64,000 bases of DNA, taken from the NCBI GenBank assembly GCA_037693485.1, contig CM075347.1, positions 146,829,501-146,893,500 on the forward strand. Direction: 5' to 3'. The position numbers were made by a program, and so were the translations under genes. The notes below the pieces were generated by a model that ran no database searches, was not told the DNA's origin, and worked only from the letters and a program-made list of their open reading frames with translations. Below are positions 41,300-54,065 of the stretch, one piece after another (within the stretch, counting starts at the first letter, position 1; each line of letters opens with the position of its first letter). Source of the stretch: Kitagawia praeruptora. Taxonomy: Eukaryota > Streptophyta > Magnoliopsida > Apiales > Apiaceae.

Positions 41300-44200
41300 T
41301 AATCTCCCTGTAAAAATTCACGGGTTAAATAATCAGCAAGAGAATTATTTTCTCCTTTGATATATTGGATATCGAATTCAAATGCCGAAAGCTGGGCTTG
41401 CCATCCTGCAAAAATTTGTTTTGCTACAAGATTTTTAACATCTTTTTCAATAATTGATTTTACTGAACTACAATCAATTCTTAATAAAAATTTTTGATTT
41501 AATAAATCACCTTGAAATTTTGAAACACATTTAATAATAGAAAGCATTTCTTTCTTTACAGTCGAGTATTTTGACTGAGTAGGATTCCATTTTCCTGAGG
41601 TAAATCTTACAAGAACTTCTTTAGAAGTTTCAGGGATAACCTGCTTTAAAATACCACCATATCCTATATCGGAGGCATCTGTTTCAACAATTTTAAAATA
41701 CTTAGGATTTGCTAAAGATAAGCAAGGTAAGCATTTTACCTTAGATTTAATTTTTTGAACAACCTGAGAATGATTCTCAGTCCAAGGTTCAGGTTTTTTC
41801 TTAAGCCTAGAATACAATATTGCTGTATCTTTGGCTAAGTCTTGGTAATAATCTGAAATATAATTCAGACTTCCTAAAAATCTTTGTAACTGTTTTTTAT
41901 CAGTTATTTCATTAGGAAATTTAGAAGCAAATTCTATACTTCTGTCTATAGGAATAATTTTTCCTTGATTTATCATATGTCCCAAAAATCTAACTTGAGT
42001 TTGAAATAATTTCATTTTTGGGGCAGATATTACTAAACCATTATTTTTTATTAAACTCTTAAATATTTTTAAGTGTTTAATATGTTGATCTATAGTTTTA
42101 GAAAATACTAAAACATCATCAATATAAACTATTATAAATTCAGAATAAGGATTGAATATATCATTCATAATATTCTGAAACTCAGAAGGAGCATTCTTCT
42201 GACCAAATGGTAAGACATTCCATTCATAATGTCCAAAAGGAACTGTAAAAGCTGTTTTATATCTATCAGATTCTTTAATCTGAATTTGCCAATATCCTGA
42301 CTTCATATCAAATTTAGAAAAGATTAACGCATCGTTTAATCTGTCTAACAAATCTTTTTTGTTAGGAATAGGATATCTAATCCATTTTAAAACTTTATTA
42401 AGAGGTTTATAATTAATGACTAATCTAGGCACACCTCTTTCTTTTTCAGCAGCATTATTAACATAAAATGCTGTACAACTCCAAGGAGATTTAGACTTTC
42501 TAATTAAGCCTTTTTCTAAAAGAGAATTAATCTCCTTTTTACATAATTCTAAGTATTCTTTATTCATTTGAGCTGGTCTAGCTTTTGTAGGGATTTGGTT
42601 TTCATTAAAACCATCTATATAAGGAAGAGAAATAACATGTTTCTTTCTATTCCAAAAAGCATTAGGAAGGTCATTACAAACTTCATCAATAAATTGATTT
42701 TCTATAATTTTTATCTGATTTTTAATATCAGGTTTCTTGAGCTGTTCATTAATGCTCAAAACTTTTATTTCTTCTTTAAGAAAACATAATTGATTTTCTT
42801 TACTAAGAAGGCGATCCTTAACTTCATTGATTATACGAGTTTGAGGATCTGTAATAAATTCAAATTTTATTTTCTTTCCTTCTATTATGGTAGAAATCCC
42901 GCTTTGATCAACATTGTTGAGGGGCATAATATTGTGAAGGAAAGGATTTCCTAAAATTATTCTATGATTCATATTCTTTATTAGAATAAAAGAGGTAGGA
43001 AGACATATATCTTCATTACAAATGTAAGTATTTGGAAGCTTATATCTAACTTGGAGTTTTTCTCCAGCAGCATGGGATATAGATTGAGTAGTTTTCTCAA
43101 AATATTTGGTAGGAATTAATCCTTCTTGAATACAATTCAAGTCGGCACCACTATCAACAAGAGCTATCTCATCTTTGAGAATAAATTCTCGACTTACCAC
43201 TAAGGTAACTTTGATGTACCATCTTTGAGATGTTACTTGCTCTAATAGAGCTAAATATTCGGTCTCTTTAGTATTACTAGAAGAGGGAATATCTTTTGAC
43301 TCATCATTTATTACAGACTTACTTTCTAATAAAGTAATCCTTTGAGTTAATATAGTATTATTCTGTCTTATCTGAGTAATTTCAGATTTTAATAGATTAA
43401 CTTCTTTTCTTAAATCATTTAAAGAAACAGGAGTTTCTTTAATATTAGATTTTTGAAATCTTTCTAATACCTCACTTAATTGGTAAGGTGCGTCTATAAC
43501 TATGGGAGCTTCTTTCTCCTTATTGTTTTTAATAAGGGCATCCAACATTTGCTTCTTAAGCTCAAAATCGGTAATTGAATCTATAATTTTTAAGGCTCTA
43601 TCTTGATCAGCCGTTAAGACATTTAATCCATTCATGTCTACTATAGATTTATAATAATTTAGCTCATTACACTGACAATCATTATTATCAGAATCCTGTG
43701 AATCAGATTCACTAGAGCTTTCATATATTAAGGCTAAATCCTCATTATCTGAAGATTCTCTTTCATCTTCAGAATTATGAAGCAAAACCTTTTCTAATTG
43801 TGAGCGTAATTGCTCATCCTCTATCTCATTAAGAGCTTTCTTAGTCCAACATTGGTTGGCATAATGACCAACTTTGCCACATTTATGACAAGTTATATCG
43901 ATCCTTTTGGCTTTCCTTTTTCCTTTATTAGGAACAAAAGGTTTTTTCTCTAATTTATTATAAGATTTTTTATAATTCTTTTTATAAGAATTTTTATTAA
44001 AAGGATATTTTGATTTATAAGAATTATTCTTATAAGTTTTATTCTTTTTATAAGCAATTTTTTGCTTTTTCTTATCTGGATATCTAGGAATTTTTCCTAT
44101 ATCAAAAGCAAATTGATCACAGAATTCACCTAATTGGTGCTTCTCCGAAAGCTTTTGCTTTTTTAACTGGTTTCTTAACTTTATGTCATTACATAAAGCT

Positions 44201-44619
44201 AATCCTTCATTAATACAATGACTAATAATTTCTCCATATGTTAGATAATTATAATTAATATTTACTCCATCATTCTTATTTCTTAAGGATTGTCTAACCC
44301 TTTCTGCAAAAAGATGGGGTAAACCGTCTATAAATTTAGACTTCCAATGAACCGAATTTGGTTCTCCTAATTGATATACTCTAGATAAAAATGTATCTTT
44401 GTACCATCTAAAATGGGTCAAAGAAGGACATCTAAGATTTTGAAGAAGCGTACATAGCTTCTCAGCAACAGGAATATTACTTCCTACAAAATGTTGTAGG
44501 ATAGCTAGACATAAAGTGTAGACGGCATCTTCTTCTCCAGTAGTAACGACACCATTTTCCACACTAAGAATTTTCTTATGATTAATAATTTCTAATCTCT
44601 GATTTTGGGTAAAATAATG
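41299..44619 (-). pseudogene. Viral ORF2 C-terminal part, segment B
   Basis: The frame is open from the deletion point to the stop at 41299 and covers the coat C-terminus, the zinc knuckle CHKCGKVGHYANQC, an acidic Ser-rich segment, a coiled coil, the protease (VDSGAD), RT with YIDDVLVFS, and RNase H with ETDAS. No integrase domain is present. The N-terminal region is lost to a 673-bp deletion at about 44619/44620 that also shifts the frame, so no complete ORF2 can be read here. Confidence 0.9.
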
Positions 44620-44933
44620 ATAATCGTATTTAAATCTTTTACAGTAGCTTGAGAGTTTTCAAGCTTTTGAATACTTGTATAAGCCGTAGCTTCTGTATTA
44701 TTATTTAAGCAAATTGTTTGCTCTGGAGGAAATGGAGAATTAACAGTTTCTCCCTTTGGAGTTTTCCAAGGTCTTTGTAACACTAAAATCTCTTTTTTAG
44801 TGTTATCAAGATAGGTTTTTATAAACCAATTTACAAAAGGTATATAGTCTTCTGTTTTAGCTATATAATTATAAAATTCATCTTTGAATTTATCTAGGTC
44901 TTTAGAAGAGTATTTCTTAAAATACCATCGCCT
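44620..44933 (-). pseudogene. Viral ORF2 N-terminal piece, segment B
   Basis: It encodes the region from RRWYFKKYSSKDLDKF to KDLNTI, then runs out of frame into the deletion joint at 44619 and stops at 44592. It begins inside ORF2, with no start codon of its own, at the head-to-head joint with C. Confidence 0.88.
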
Positions 44934-47900
44934 TTCTTGTTTGTTTAGGTGACCAATGTATAACATTAGAAAAAGAGATAATATCTCTTAAACAATTTAT
45001 AGAAAACGAATTAAGTTCTATTAAAAAATTAATAGAAAAACAAAATCCAGAATCATCATCCAATAGAGATAATATCCCTATGATTCAACCTCCTATTCCA
45101 ATAAAAGGCTTTAGAATAGAACCTACTAGTGAAGAATTTTTGAAAGTTCTTCAGCAAAAGATGAATAATCTTAATATATCAGTCTTGTCTAAAGACGATT
45201 CTTCTCAGCAATCTGAAAATTCAGAACCTGTTGAAGAAATTGAAGAGATTAACGAATTAGCAACTATGTTTGCTAAACAAAAGATTAATAATACGGAGAT
45301 AAATCCTATTTATGCTCCAAAACCTTTGGAAAAATTCTATTACCAAAGACCTTCTCCTCAGGATCTTCTATTTGAAGAACCAGAATATATTCAAAATTCA
45401 TATTCAGGAAAAGCTATCTATGAATGGAATATAGATGGCTTCAATGAAAAACAAATTTTCGATGTTATACATAGAATAATGATGTACTCCACTGTTTGTA
45501 AACAGAATGGAAGCACTGATAGTGCGATAGCATCTTTTATAGCCACAGGATTTGTTGGACAAATCAGGGGATGGTGGGATCATTATTTTACCCAAAATCA
45601 GAGATTAGAAATTATTAATCATAAGAAAATTCTTAGTGTGGAAAATGGTGTCGTTACTACTGGAGAAGAAGATGCCGTCTACACTTTATGTCTAGCTATC
45701 CTACAACATTTTGTAGGAAGAATATTCCTGTTGCTGAGAAGCTATGTACGCTTCTTCAAAATCTTAGATGTCCTTCTTTGACCCATTTTAGATGGTACAA
45801 AGATACATTTTTATCTAGAGTATATCAATTAGGAGAACCAAATTCGGTTCATTGGAAGTCTAAATTTATAGACGGTTTACCCCATCTTTTTGCAGAAAGG
45901 GTTAGACAATCCTTAAGAAATAAGAATGATGGAGTAAATATTAATTATAATTATCTAACATATGGAGAAATTATTAGTCATTGTATTAATGAAGGATTAG
46001 CTTTATGTAATGACATAAAGTTAAGAAACCAGTTAAAAAAGCAAAAGCTTTCGGAGAAGCACCAATTAGGTGAATTCTGTGATCAATTTGCTTTTGATAT
46101 AGGAAAAATTCCTAGATATCCAGATAAGAAAAAGCAAAAAATTGCTTATAAAAAGAATAAAACTTATAAGAATAATTCTTATAAATCAAAATATCCTTTT
46201 AATAAAAATTCTTATAAAAAGAATTATAAAAAATCTTATAATAAATTAGAGAAAAAACCTTTTGTTCCTAATAAAGGAAAAAGGAAAGCCAAAAGGATCG
46301 ATATAACTTGTCATAAATGTGGCAAAGTTGGTCATTATGCCAACCAATGTTGGACTAAGAAAGCTCTTAATGAGATAGAGGATGAGCAATTACGCTCACA
46401 ATTAGAAAAGGTTTTGCTTCATAATTCTGAAGATGAAAGAGAATCTTCAGATAATGAGGATTTAGCCTTAATATATGAAAGCTCTAGTGAATCTGATTCA
46501 CAGGATTCTGATAATAATGATTGTCAGTGTAATGAGCTAAATTATTATAAATCTATAGTAGACATGAATGGATTAAATGTCTTAACGGCTGATCAAGATA
46601 GAGCCTTAAAAATTATAGATTCAATTACCGATTTTGAGCTTAAGAAGCAAATGTTGGATGCCCTTATTAAAAACAATAAGGAGAAAGAAGCTCCCATAGT
46701 TATAGACGCACCTTACCAATTAAGTGAGGTATTAGAAAGATTTCAAAAATCTAATATTAAAGAAACTCCTGTTTCTTTAAATGATTTAAGAAAAGAAGTT
46801 AATCTATTAAAATCTGAAATTACTCAGATAAGACAGAATAATACTATATTAACTCAAAGGATTACTTTATTAGAAAGTAAGTCTGTAATAAATGATGAGT
46901 CAAAAGATATTCCCTCTTCTAGTAATACTAAAGAGACCGAATATTTAGCTCTATTAGAGCAAGTAACATCTCAAAGATGGTACATCAAAGTTACCTTAGT
47001 GGTAAGTCGAGAATTTATTCTCAAAGATGAGATAGCTCTTGTTGATAGTGGTGCCGACTTGAATTGTATTCAAGAAGGATTAATTCCTACCAAATATTTT
47101 GAGAAAACTACTCAATCTATATCCCATGCTGCTGGAGAAAAACTCCAAGTTAGATATAAGCTTCCAAATACTTACATTTGTAATGAAGATATATGTCTTC
47201 CTACCTCTTTTATTCTAATAAAGAATATGAATCATAGAATAATTTTAGGAAATCCTTTCCTTCACAATATTATGCCCCTCAACAATGTTGATCAAAGCGG
47301 GATTTCTACCATAATAGAAGGAAAGAAAATAAAATTTGAATTTATTACAGATCCTCAAACTCGTATAATCAATGAAGTTAAGGATCGCCTTCTTAGTAAA
47401 GAAAATCAATTATGTTTTCTTAAAGAAGAAATAAAAGTTTTGAGCATTAATGAACAGCTCAAGAAACCTGATATTAAAAATCAGATAAAAATTATAGAAA
47501 ATCAATTTATTGATGAATTTTGTAATGACCTTCCTAATGCTTTTTGGAATAGAAAGAAACATGTTATTTCTCTTCCTTATATAGATGGTTTTAATGAAAA
47601 CCAAATCCCTACAAAAGCTAGACCAGCTCAAATGAATAAAGAATACTTAGAATTATGTAAAAAGGAGATTAATTCTCTTTTAGAAAAAGGCTTAATTAGA
47701 AAGTCTAAATCTCCTTGGAGTTGTACAGCATTTTATGTTAATAATGCTGCTGAAAAAGAAAGAGGTGTGCCTAGATTAGTCATTAATTATAAACCTCTTA
47801 ATAAAGTTTTAAAATGGATTAGATATCCTATTCCTAACAAAAAAGATTTGTTAGACAGATTAAACGATGCGTTAATCTTTTCTAAATTTGATATGAAGTC

Positions 47901-48900
47901 AGGATATTGGCAAATTCAGATTAAAGAATCTGATAGATATAAAACAGCTTTTACAGTTCCTTTTGGACATTATGAATGGAATGTCTTACCATTTGGTCAG
48001 AAGAATGCTCCTTCTGAGTTTCAGAATATTATGAATGATATATTCAATCCTTATTCTGAATTTATAATAGTTTATATTGATGATGTTTTAGTATTTTCTA
48101 AAACTATAGATCAACATATTAAACACTTAAAAATATTTAAGAGTTTAATAAAAAATAATGGTTTAGTAATATCTGCCCCAAAAATGAAATTATTTCAAAC
48201 TCAAGTTAGATTTTTGGGACATATGATAAATCAAGGAAAAATTATTCCTATAGACAGAAGTATAGAATTTGCTTCTAAATTTCCTAATGAAATAACTGAT
48301 AAAAAACAGTTACAAAGATTTTTAGGAAGTCTGAATTATATTTCAGATTATTACCAAGACTTAGCCAAAGATACAGCAATATTGTATTCTAGGCTTAAGA
48401 AAAAACCTGAACCTTGGACTGAGAATCATTCTCAGGTTGTTCAAAAAATTAAATCTAAGGTAAAATGCTTACCTTGCTTATCTTTAGCAAATCCTAAGTA
48501 TTTTAAAATTGTTGAAACAGATGCCTCCGATATAGGATATGGTGGTATTTTAAAGCAGGTTATCCCTGAAACTTCTAAAGAAGTTCTTGTAAGATTTACC
48601 TCAGGAAAATGGAATCCTACTCAGTCAAAATACTCGACTGTAAAGAAAGAAATGCTTTCTATTATTAAATGTGTTTCAAAATTTCAAGGTGATTTATTAA
48701 ATCAAAAATTTTTATTAAGAATTGATTGTAGTTCAGTAAAATCAATTATTGAAAAAGATGTTAAAAATCTTGTAGCAAAACAAATTTTTGCAGGATGGCA
48801 AGCCCAGCTTTCGGCATTTGAATTCGATATCCAATATATCAAAGGAGAAAATAATTCTCTTGCTGATTATTTAACCCGTGAATTTTTACAGGGAGATTAA
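44934..48900 (+). pseudogene. Viral ORF2, segment C, 5'-truncated and frameshifted
   Basis: It begins in the coiled-coil region and covers the coat core, zinc knuckle, protease, RT and RNase H to the stop at 48898-48900. One base is missing relative to B, E and F at about 45720, which splits the reading frame in the coat region. Downstream motifs (CHKCGKVGHYANQC, DSGAD, YIDDV, ETDAS) are unchanged. It has F where other copies have V after FIDE (near 47520). Confidence 0.9.
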
Positions 48901-50305
48901 TGGCAACCCCTTCTAGGGGAAGAGGTCGCGGCGGATATGGCCGTGGTCGAGGTTATGGGAGTAACAATATGTTGCCCCGAGTTGAAGCAACTGTTCCTCT
49001 AATAGGAGATTGGACAGTTTTTCATAATCGAGGGAGAAATTTGCAGCAATTACCTGCACCTCCAAAAAAGGAAGATATACCTTCCTCTTCTAATAGTAAG
49101 AAAACATCTTATAAAGATGCAGCAGTTAATGATGATCCACAGGAAAAAGAATATTTCGAAAATCCTGTTACAGAAACTATTATGTTTCTTGAAGAAGAAG
49201 ATGTTCAAATGCACCAAGATGGTTGGTCATTAAGACTAGGTACCTTGAATCAAGAGGATACCCAGGGCTTCAAAATCAAGCCAGACAGAATTTAGAGATT
49301 CTGTTAACAATTACCGAATCGGTAACTTTCACTCATACTTTTCAAAATAGTAATCCTGAAAGTTTTATGAACTTCAGCAAATGCCATATCAATAAGATAT
49401 TGCTACCCAGAGAATGGGGATTAAGTCCTAATACGGAGAAAGCTATCAGAATAGCTGGAGATAAATACATCTATTTCAATTACTGGGATTATATTCAAGC
49501 TTTTACTAAAGCTTTTTATTATCAAAACCCAAAGAACAAGCATTCTTGGTTCTTTTCGATAAATCCCGAAGTGTGTAATAAACACATTCCCAATTGGTTC
49601 TATGAATGGTGGTCAAAATTTGGACCCTCTCTGGAAATTTTGCCAGAAGAAATTTATAATCTATATGCTTCTTGGAGTGACAATAGTCCTTTGGTATCAA
49701 AATATACCAAATTAATTTATGGACAATGTCCTTTATTATTCTTTACCAAATTTCAAATCCCGTGGATTTGGAGGTGGACTGTATCAATTGCAGAGGATAA
49801 AAAATTAAAAATCCCAATTCTTCAGAGAAATTTCTTCTTGAAATGGTGGACCAATATGTCCAAAGATGATATTAAAATTATAGTTTCCAATATTCAGATT
49901 GATATTTCAACTGAAAGAAGAAAGGCGTCTACTGCCCAAAATGCTCAGCCCTCTTTGGCGAATTTAAGAGAGTATTTTCATCACAAATACCCCACAGAAT
50001 CGGAACAGCAAATTATGGCTCGAGTCTTAGCATTCATGAAAGAACAATTTTTTAGTTCTTTCCCTTCTCAACCTTCTAGAGAAGAGGATCAGTCTATGAA
50101 GACTTCTTCATCACAGGGATCTCTGGATTCTAATACTTATAATTGTCTAGCAGGTGAATCTCAAGCTGAAGAACCTGTTCAAGAAAAAGAATCTGTTCAA
50201 GAAGAACCATCCCTAGAAGATTTCTGGGATGCTCTAGTTCAATTTGCAGTTCCTCAAGAACAGCAGCCAAATAATTCTGGCAGAGGAAAAAAGCCTCAAA
50301 ATTAA
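48900..50305 (+). pseudogene. Viral ORF3, segment C, frameshifted
   Basis: It starts at the TAATG overlap with ORF2. One base is missing at about 49235 compared with B and D, after about 111 codons, so the frame ends early at 49295. The remaining sequence is open in another frame to 50305. Otherwise nearly identical to the intact copies. Confidence 0.9.
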
Positions 50306-50307
50306 TT

Positions 50308-50562
50308 ATGTTTATGTTAGGACCAGCTTTTAAAAAATTGAAGAAAAAGGAGAGAAAAATCCAGCTCATTAAGGATCAAATAGATGCCTATTTTCTGCAG
50401 CAAGAAAATCTTTCTTGGAAAGAAAGAAGAAATAGGACTTCTGAACAAATTCAAGAAGGTTTCGAGATGGTTCGTCTTCTTCATAATTATCTGCAGCACA
50501 AAATTCAGAAGCAGGAATTATTAAAGAAAAAATTACTCTGGTGTCAGAATTTTACAGCTTGA
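50308..50562 (+). CDS. Viral ORF4, segment C (84 aa)
   Basis: Identical by eye to the ORF4 of B and D, 2 nt after the ORF3 stop. Basic and coiled-coil-like; function unknown. Confidence 0.7.
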   Translation: MFMLGPAFKKLKKKERKIQLIKDQIDAYFLQQENLSWKERRNRTSEQIQEGFEMVRLLHNYLQHKIQKQELLKKKLLWCQNFTA

Positions 50563-50854
50563 CAAGATTTAAGCAATAATGTTTGCTTTTGAAGATTCCC
50601 GGCAATAATGGTTGCTTTAGAAGACAAATGGAATCCACTTTATTCGGTGGAGATTGTAATAATGTTTGCTTTTTTAAAGTTTCTTTGTATTTTAGTTTTA
50701 AGGGGTTTGTCTGTAAGAATTATTAAAGTGACGATGGGGCCCAAAGAGTGTACCCGGCTTCAATAATTCATCTTTATTAAAAGTTGTTTGTCTGTTTGTT
50801 ATTATTTTGTGTGTCTAGTCAGAACTTTAATCATAGAGTTCTCCCCAGTCTCTC

Positions 50855-50861
50855 TATATAA
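50855..50861 (+). promoter_or_regulatory. Viral TATA box, segment C
   Basis: TATATAA within CTCTCTATATAAGAGAGC, about 300 nt after ORF4. This is the expected pregenomic RNA promoter. An AATAAT word about 50 nt downstream and a TGTGTTG word after it could be a polyadenylation signal. Confidence 0.65.
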
Positions 50862-50996
50862 GAGAGCTTTGTATCTTGTTTTCAGTACGCTTGAATAATA
50901 TTACTCTTTCTTCTTTTCTCTCTAGCTCATGTGTTGAGCCCCCTTCTTACTTAAATACTGTTTTTAATACTGCTCCCCTGCTTTCGCCTATATTGA

Positions 50997-51060
50997 TGTG
51001 TTGAGCCCCCTTCTTACTTAAATACTGTTTTTAATACTGCTCCCCTGCTTTCGCCTATAT
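50997..51060 (+). repeat. Extra copy of the 64-nt primer-proximal viral segment
   Basis: TGTGTTGAGCCC to CGCCTATAT is repeated immediately after the same segment at 50930-50994. It ends against segment D. The block is exactly the interval between the two recurrent viral breakpoints. Confidence 0.85.
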
Positions 51061-54000
51061 AAAGGGTTAGACAATCCTTAAGAAATAAGAATGATGGAGT
51101 AAATATTAATTATAATTATCTAACATATGGAGAAATTATTAGTCATTGTATTAATGAAGGATTAGCTTTATGTAATGACATAAAGTTAAGAAACCAGTTA
51201 AAAAAGCAAAAGCTTTCGGAGAAGCACCAATTAGGTGAATTCTGTGATCAATTTGCTTTTGATATAGGAAAAATTCCTAGATATCCAGATAAGAAAAAGC
51301 AAAAAATTGCTTATAAAAAGAATAAAACTTATAAGAATAATTCTTATAAATCAAAATATCCTTTTAATAAAAATTCTTATAAAAAGAATTATAAAAAATC
51401 TTATAATAAATTAGAGAAAAAACCTTTTGTTCCTAATAAAGGAAAAAGGAAAGCCAAAAGGATCGATATAACTTGTCATAAATGTGGCAAAGTTGGTCAT
51501 TATGCCAACCAATGTTGGACTAAGAAAGCTCTTAATGAGATAGAGGATGAGCAATTACGCTCACAATTAGAAAAGGTTTTGCTTCATAATTCTGAAGATG
51601 AAAGAGAATCTTCAGATAATGAGGATTTAGCCTTAATATATGAAAGCTCTAGTGAATCTGATTCACAGGATTCTGATAATAATGATTGTCAGTGTAATGA
51701 GCTAAATTATTATAAATCTATAGTAGACATGAATGGATTAAATGTCTTAACGGCTGATCAAGATAGAGCCTTAAAAATTATAGATTCAATTACCGATTTT
51801 GAGCTTAAGAAGCAAATGTTGGATGCCCTTATTAAAAACAATAAGGAGAAAGAAGCTCCCATAGTTATAGACGCACCTTACCAATTAAGTGAGGTATTAG
51901 AAAGATTTCAAAAATCTAATATTAAAGAAACTCCTGTTTCTTTAAATGATTTAAGAAAAGAAGTTAATCTATTAAAATCTGAAATTACTCAGATAAGACA
52001 GAATAATACTATATTAACTCAAAGGATTACTTTATTAGAAAGTAAGTCTGTAATAAATGATGAGTCAAAAGATATTCCCTCTTCTAGTAATACTAAAGAG
52101 ACCGAATATTTAGCTCTATTAGAGCAAGTAACATCTCAAAGATGGTACATCAAAGTTACCTTAGTGGTAAGTCGAGAATTTATTCTCAAAGATGAGATAG
52201 CTCTTGTTGATAGTGGTGCCGACTTGAATTGTATTCAAGAAGGATTAATTCCTACCAAATATTTTGAGAAAACTACTCAATCTATATCCCATGCTGCTGG
52301 AGAAAAACTCCAAGTTAGATATAAGCTTCCAAATACTTACATTTGTAATGAAGATATATGTCTTCCTACCTCTTTTATTCTAATAAAGAATATGAATCAT
52401 AGAATAATTTTAGGAAATCCTTTCCTTCACAATATTATGCCCCTCAACAATGTTGATCAAAGCGGGATTTCTACCATAATAGAAGGAAAGAAAATAAAAT
52501 TTGAATTTATTACAGATCCTCAAACTCGTATAATCAATGAAGTTAAGGATCGCCTTCTTAGTAAAGAAAATCAATTATGTTTTCTTAAAGAAGAAATAAA
52601 CGTTTTGAGCATTAATGAACAGCTCAAGAAACCTGATATTAAAAATCAGATAAAAATTATAGAAAATCAATTTATTGATGAAGTTTGTAATGACCTTCCT
52701 AATGCTTTTTGGAATAGAAAGAAACATGTTATTTCTCTTCCTTATATAGATGGTTTTAATGAAAACCAAATCCCTACAAAAGCTAGACCAGCTCAAATGA
52801 ATAAAGAATACTTAGAATTATGTAAAAAGGAGATTAATTCTCTTTTAGAAAAAGGCTTAATTAGAAAGTCTAAATCTCCTTGGAGTTGTACAGCATTTTA
52901 TGTTAATAATGCTGCTGAAAAAGAAAGAGGTGTGCCTAGATTAGTCATTAATTATAAACCTCTTAATAAAGTTTTAAAATGGATTAGATATCCTATTCCT
53001 AACAAAAAAGATTTGTTAGACAGATTAAACGATGCGTTAATCTTTTCTAAATTTGATATGAAGTCAGGATATTGGCAAATTCAGATTAAAGAATCTGATA
53101 GATATAAAACAGCTTTTACAGTTCCTTTTGGACATTATGAATGGAATGTCTTACCATTTGGTCAGAAGAATGCTCCTTCTGAGTTTCAGAATATTATGAA
53201 TGATATATTCAATCCTTATTCTGAATTTATAATAGTTTATATTGATGATGTTTTAGTATTTTCTAAAACTATAGATCAACATATTAAACACTTAAAAATA
53301 TTTAAGAGTTTAATAAAAAATAATGGTTTAGTAATATCTGCCCCAAAACTGAAATTATTTCAAACTCAAGTTAGATTTTTGGGACATATGATAAATCAAG
53401 GAAAAATTATTCCTATAGACAGAAGTATAGAATTTGCTTCTAAATTTCCTAATGAAATAACTGATAAAAAACAGTTACAAAGATTTTTAGGAAGTCTGAA
53501 TTATATTTCAGATTATTACCAAGACTTAGCCAAAGATACAGCAATATTGTATTCTAGGCTTAAGAAAAAACCTGAACCTTGGACTGAGAATCATTCTCAG
53601 GTTGTTCAAAAAATTAAATCTAAGGTAAAATGCTTACCTTGCTTATCTTTAGCAAATCCTAAGTATTTTAAAATTGTTGAAACAGATGCCTCCGATATAG
53701 GATATGGTGGTATTTTAAAGCAGGTTATCCCTGAAACTTCTAAAGAAGTTCTTGTAAGATTTACCTCAGGAAAATGGAATCCTACTCAGTCAAAATACTC
53801 GACTGTAAAGAAAGAAATGCTTTCTATTATTAAATGTGTTTCAAAATTTCAAGGTGATTTATTAAATCAAAAATTTTTATTAAGAATTGATTGTAGTTCA
53901 GTAAAATCAATTATTGAAAAAGATGTTAAAAATCTTGTAGCAAAACAAATTTTTGCAGGATGGCAAGCCCAGCTTTCGGCATTTGAATTCGATATCCAAT

Positions 54001-54065
54001 ATATCAAAGGAGAAAATAATTCTCTTGCTGATTATTTAACCCGTGAATTTTTACAGGGAGATTAA
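51061..54065 (+). pseudogene. Viral ORF2 C-terminal part, segment D
   Basis: Open from the joint to the stop at 54063-54065. It covers the end of the coat region, the basic stretch, the zinc knuckle, acidic region, coiled coil, protease (DSGAD), RT (YIDDV) and RNase H (ETDAS). About the first 460 residues are at the other end of the unit. It carries N where the sister copies have K near 52601. Confidence 0.9.

Larger units (their letters stand above)
38930..44933 (-). mobile_element. Endogenous pararetrovirus segment B, inverted
   Basis: Reading on the minus strand: a piece of ORF2 N-terminus (44933-44620), a 673-bp deletion, then ORF2, ORF3, ORF4 and the promoter region down to the primer-site edge at 39195. 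A second 265-bp copy of the promoter region follows (39194-38930). The joint to A at 38930 is tail-to-tail and the joint to C at 44933/44934 is head-to-head. Confidence 0.88.
44934..51060 (+). mobile_element. Endogenous pararetrovirus segment C
   Basis: It starts inside ORF2 at the head-to-head joint, continues through ORF2, ORF3, ORF4 and the promoter to the primer-site edge at 50994, then has two extra bases and a second 64-nt copy of the primer-proximal segment (50997-51060). Segment D starts next. Two single-base losses break ORF2 and ORF3. Confidence 0.9.
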
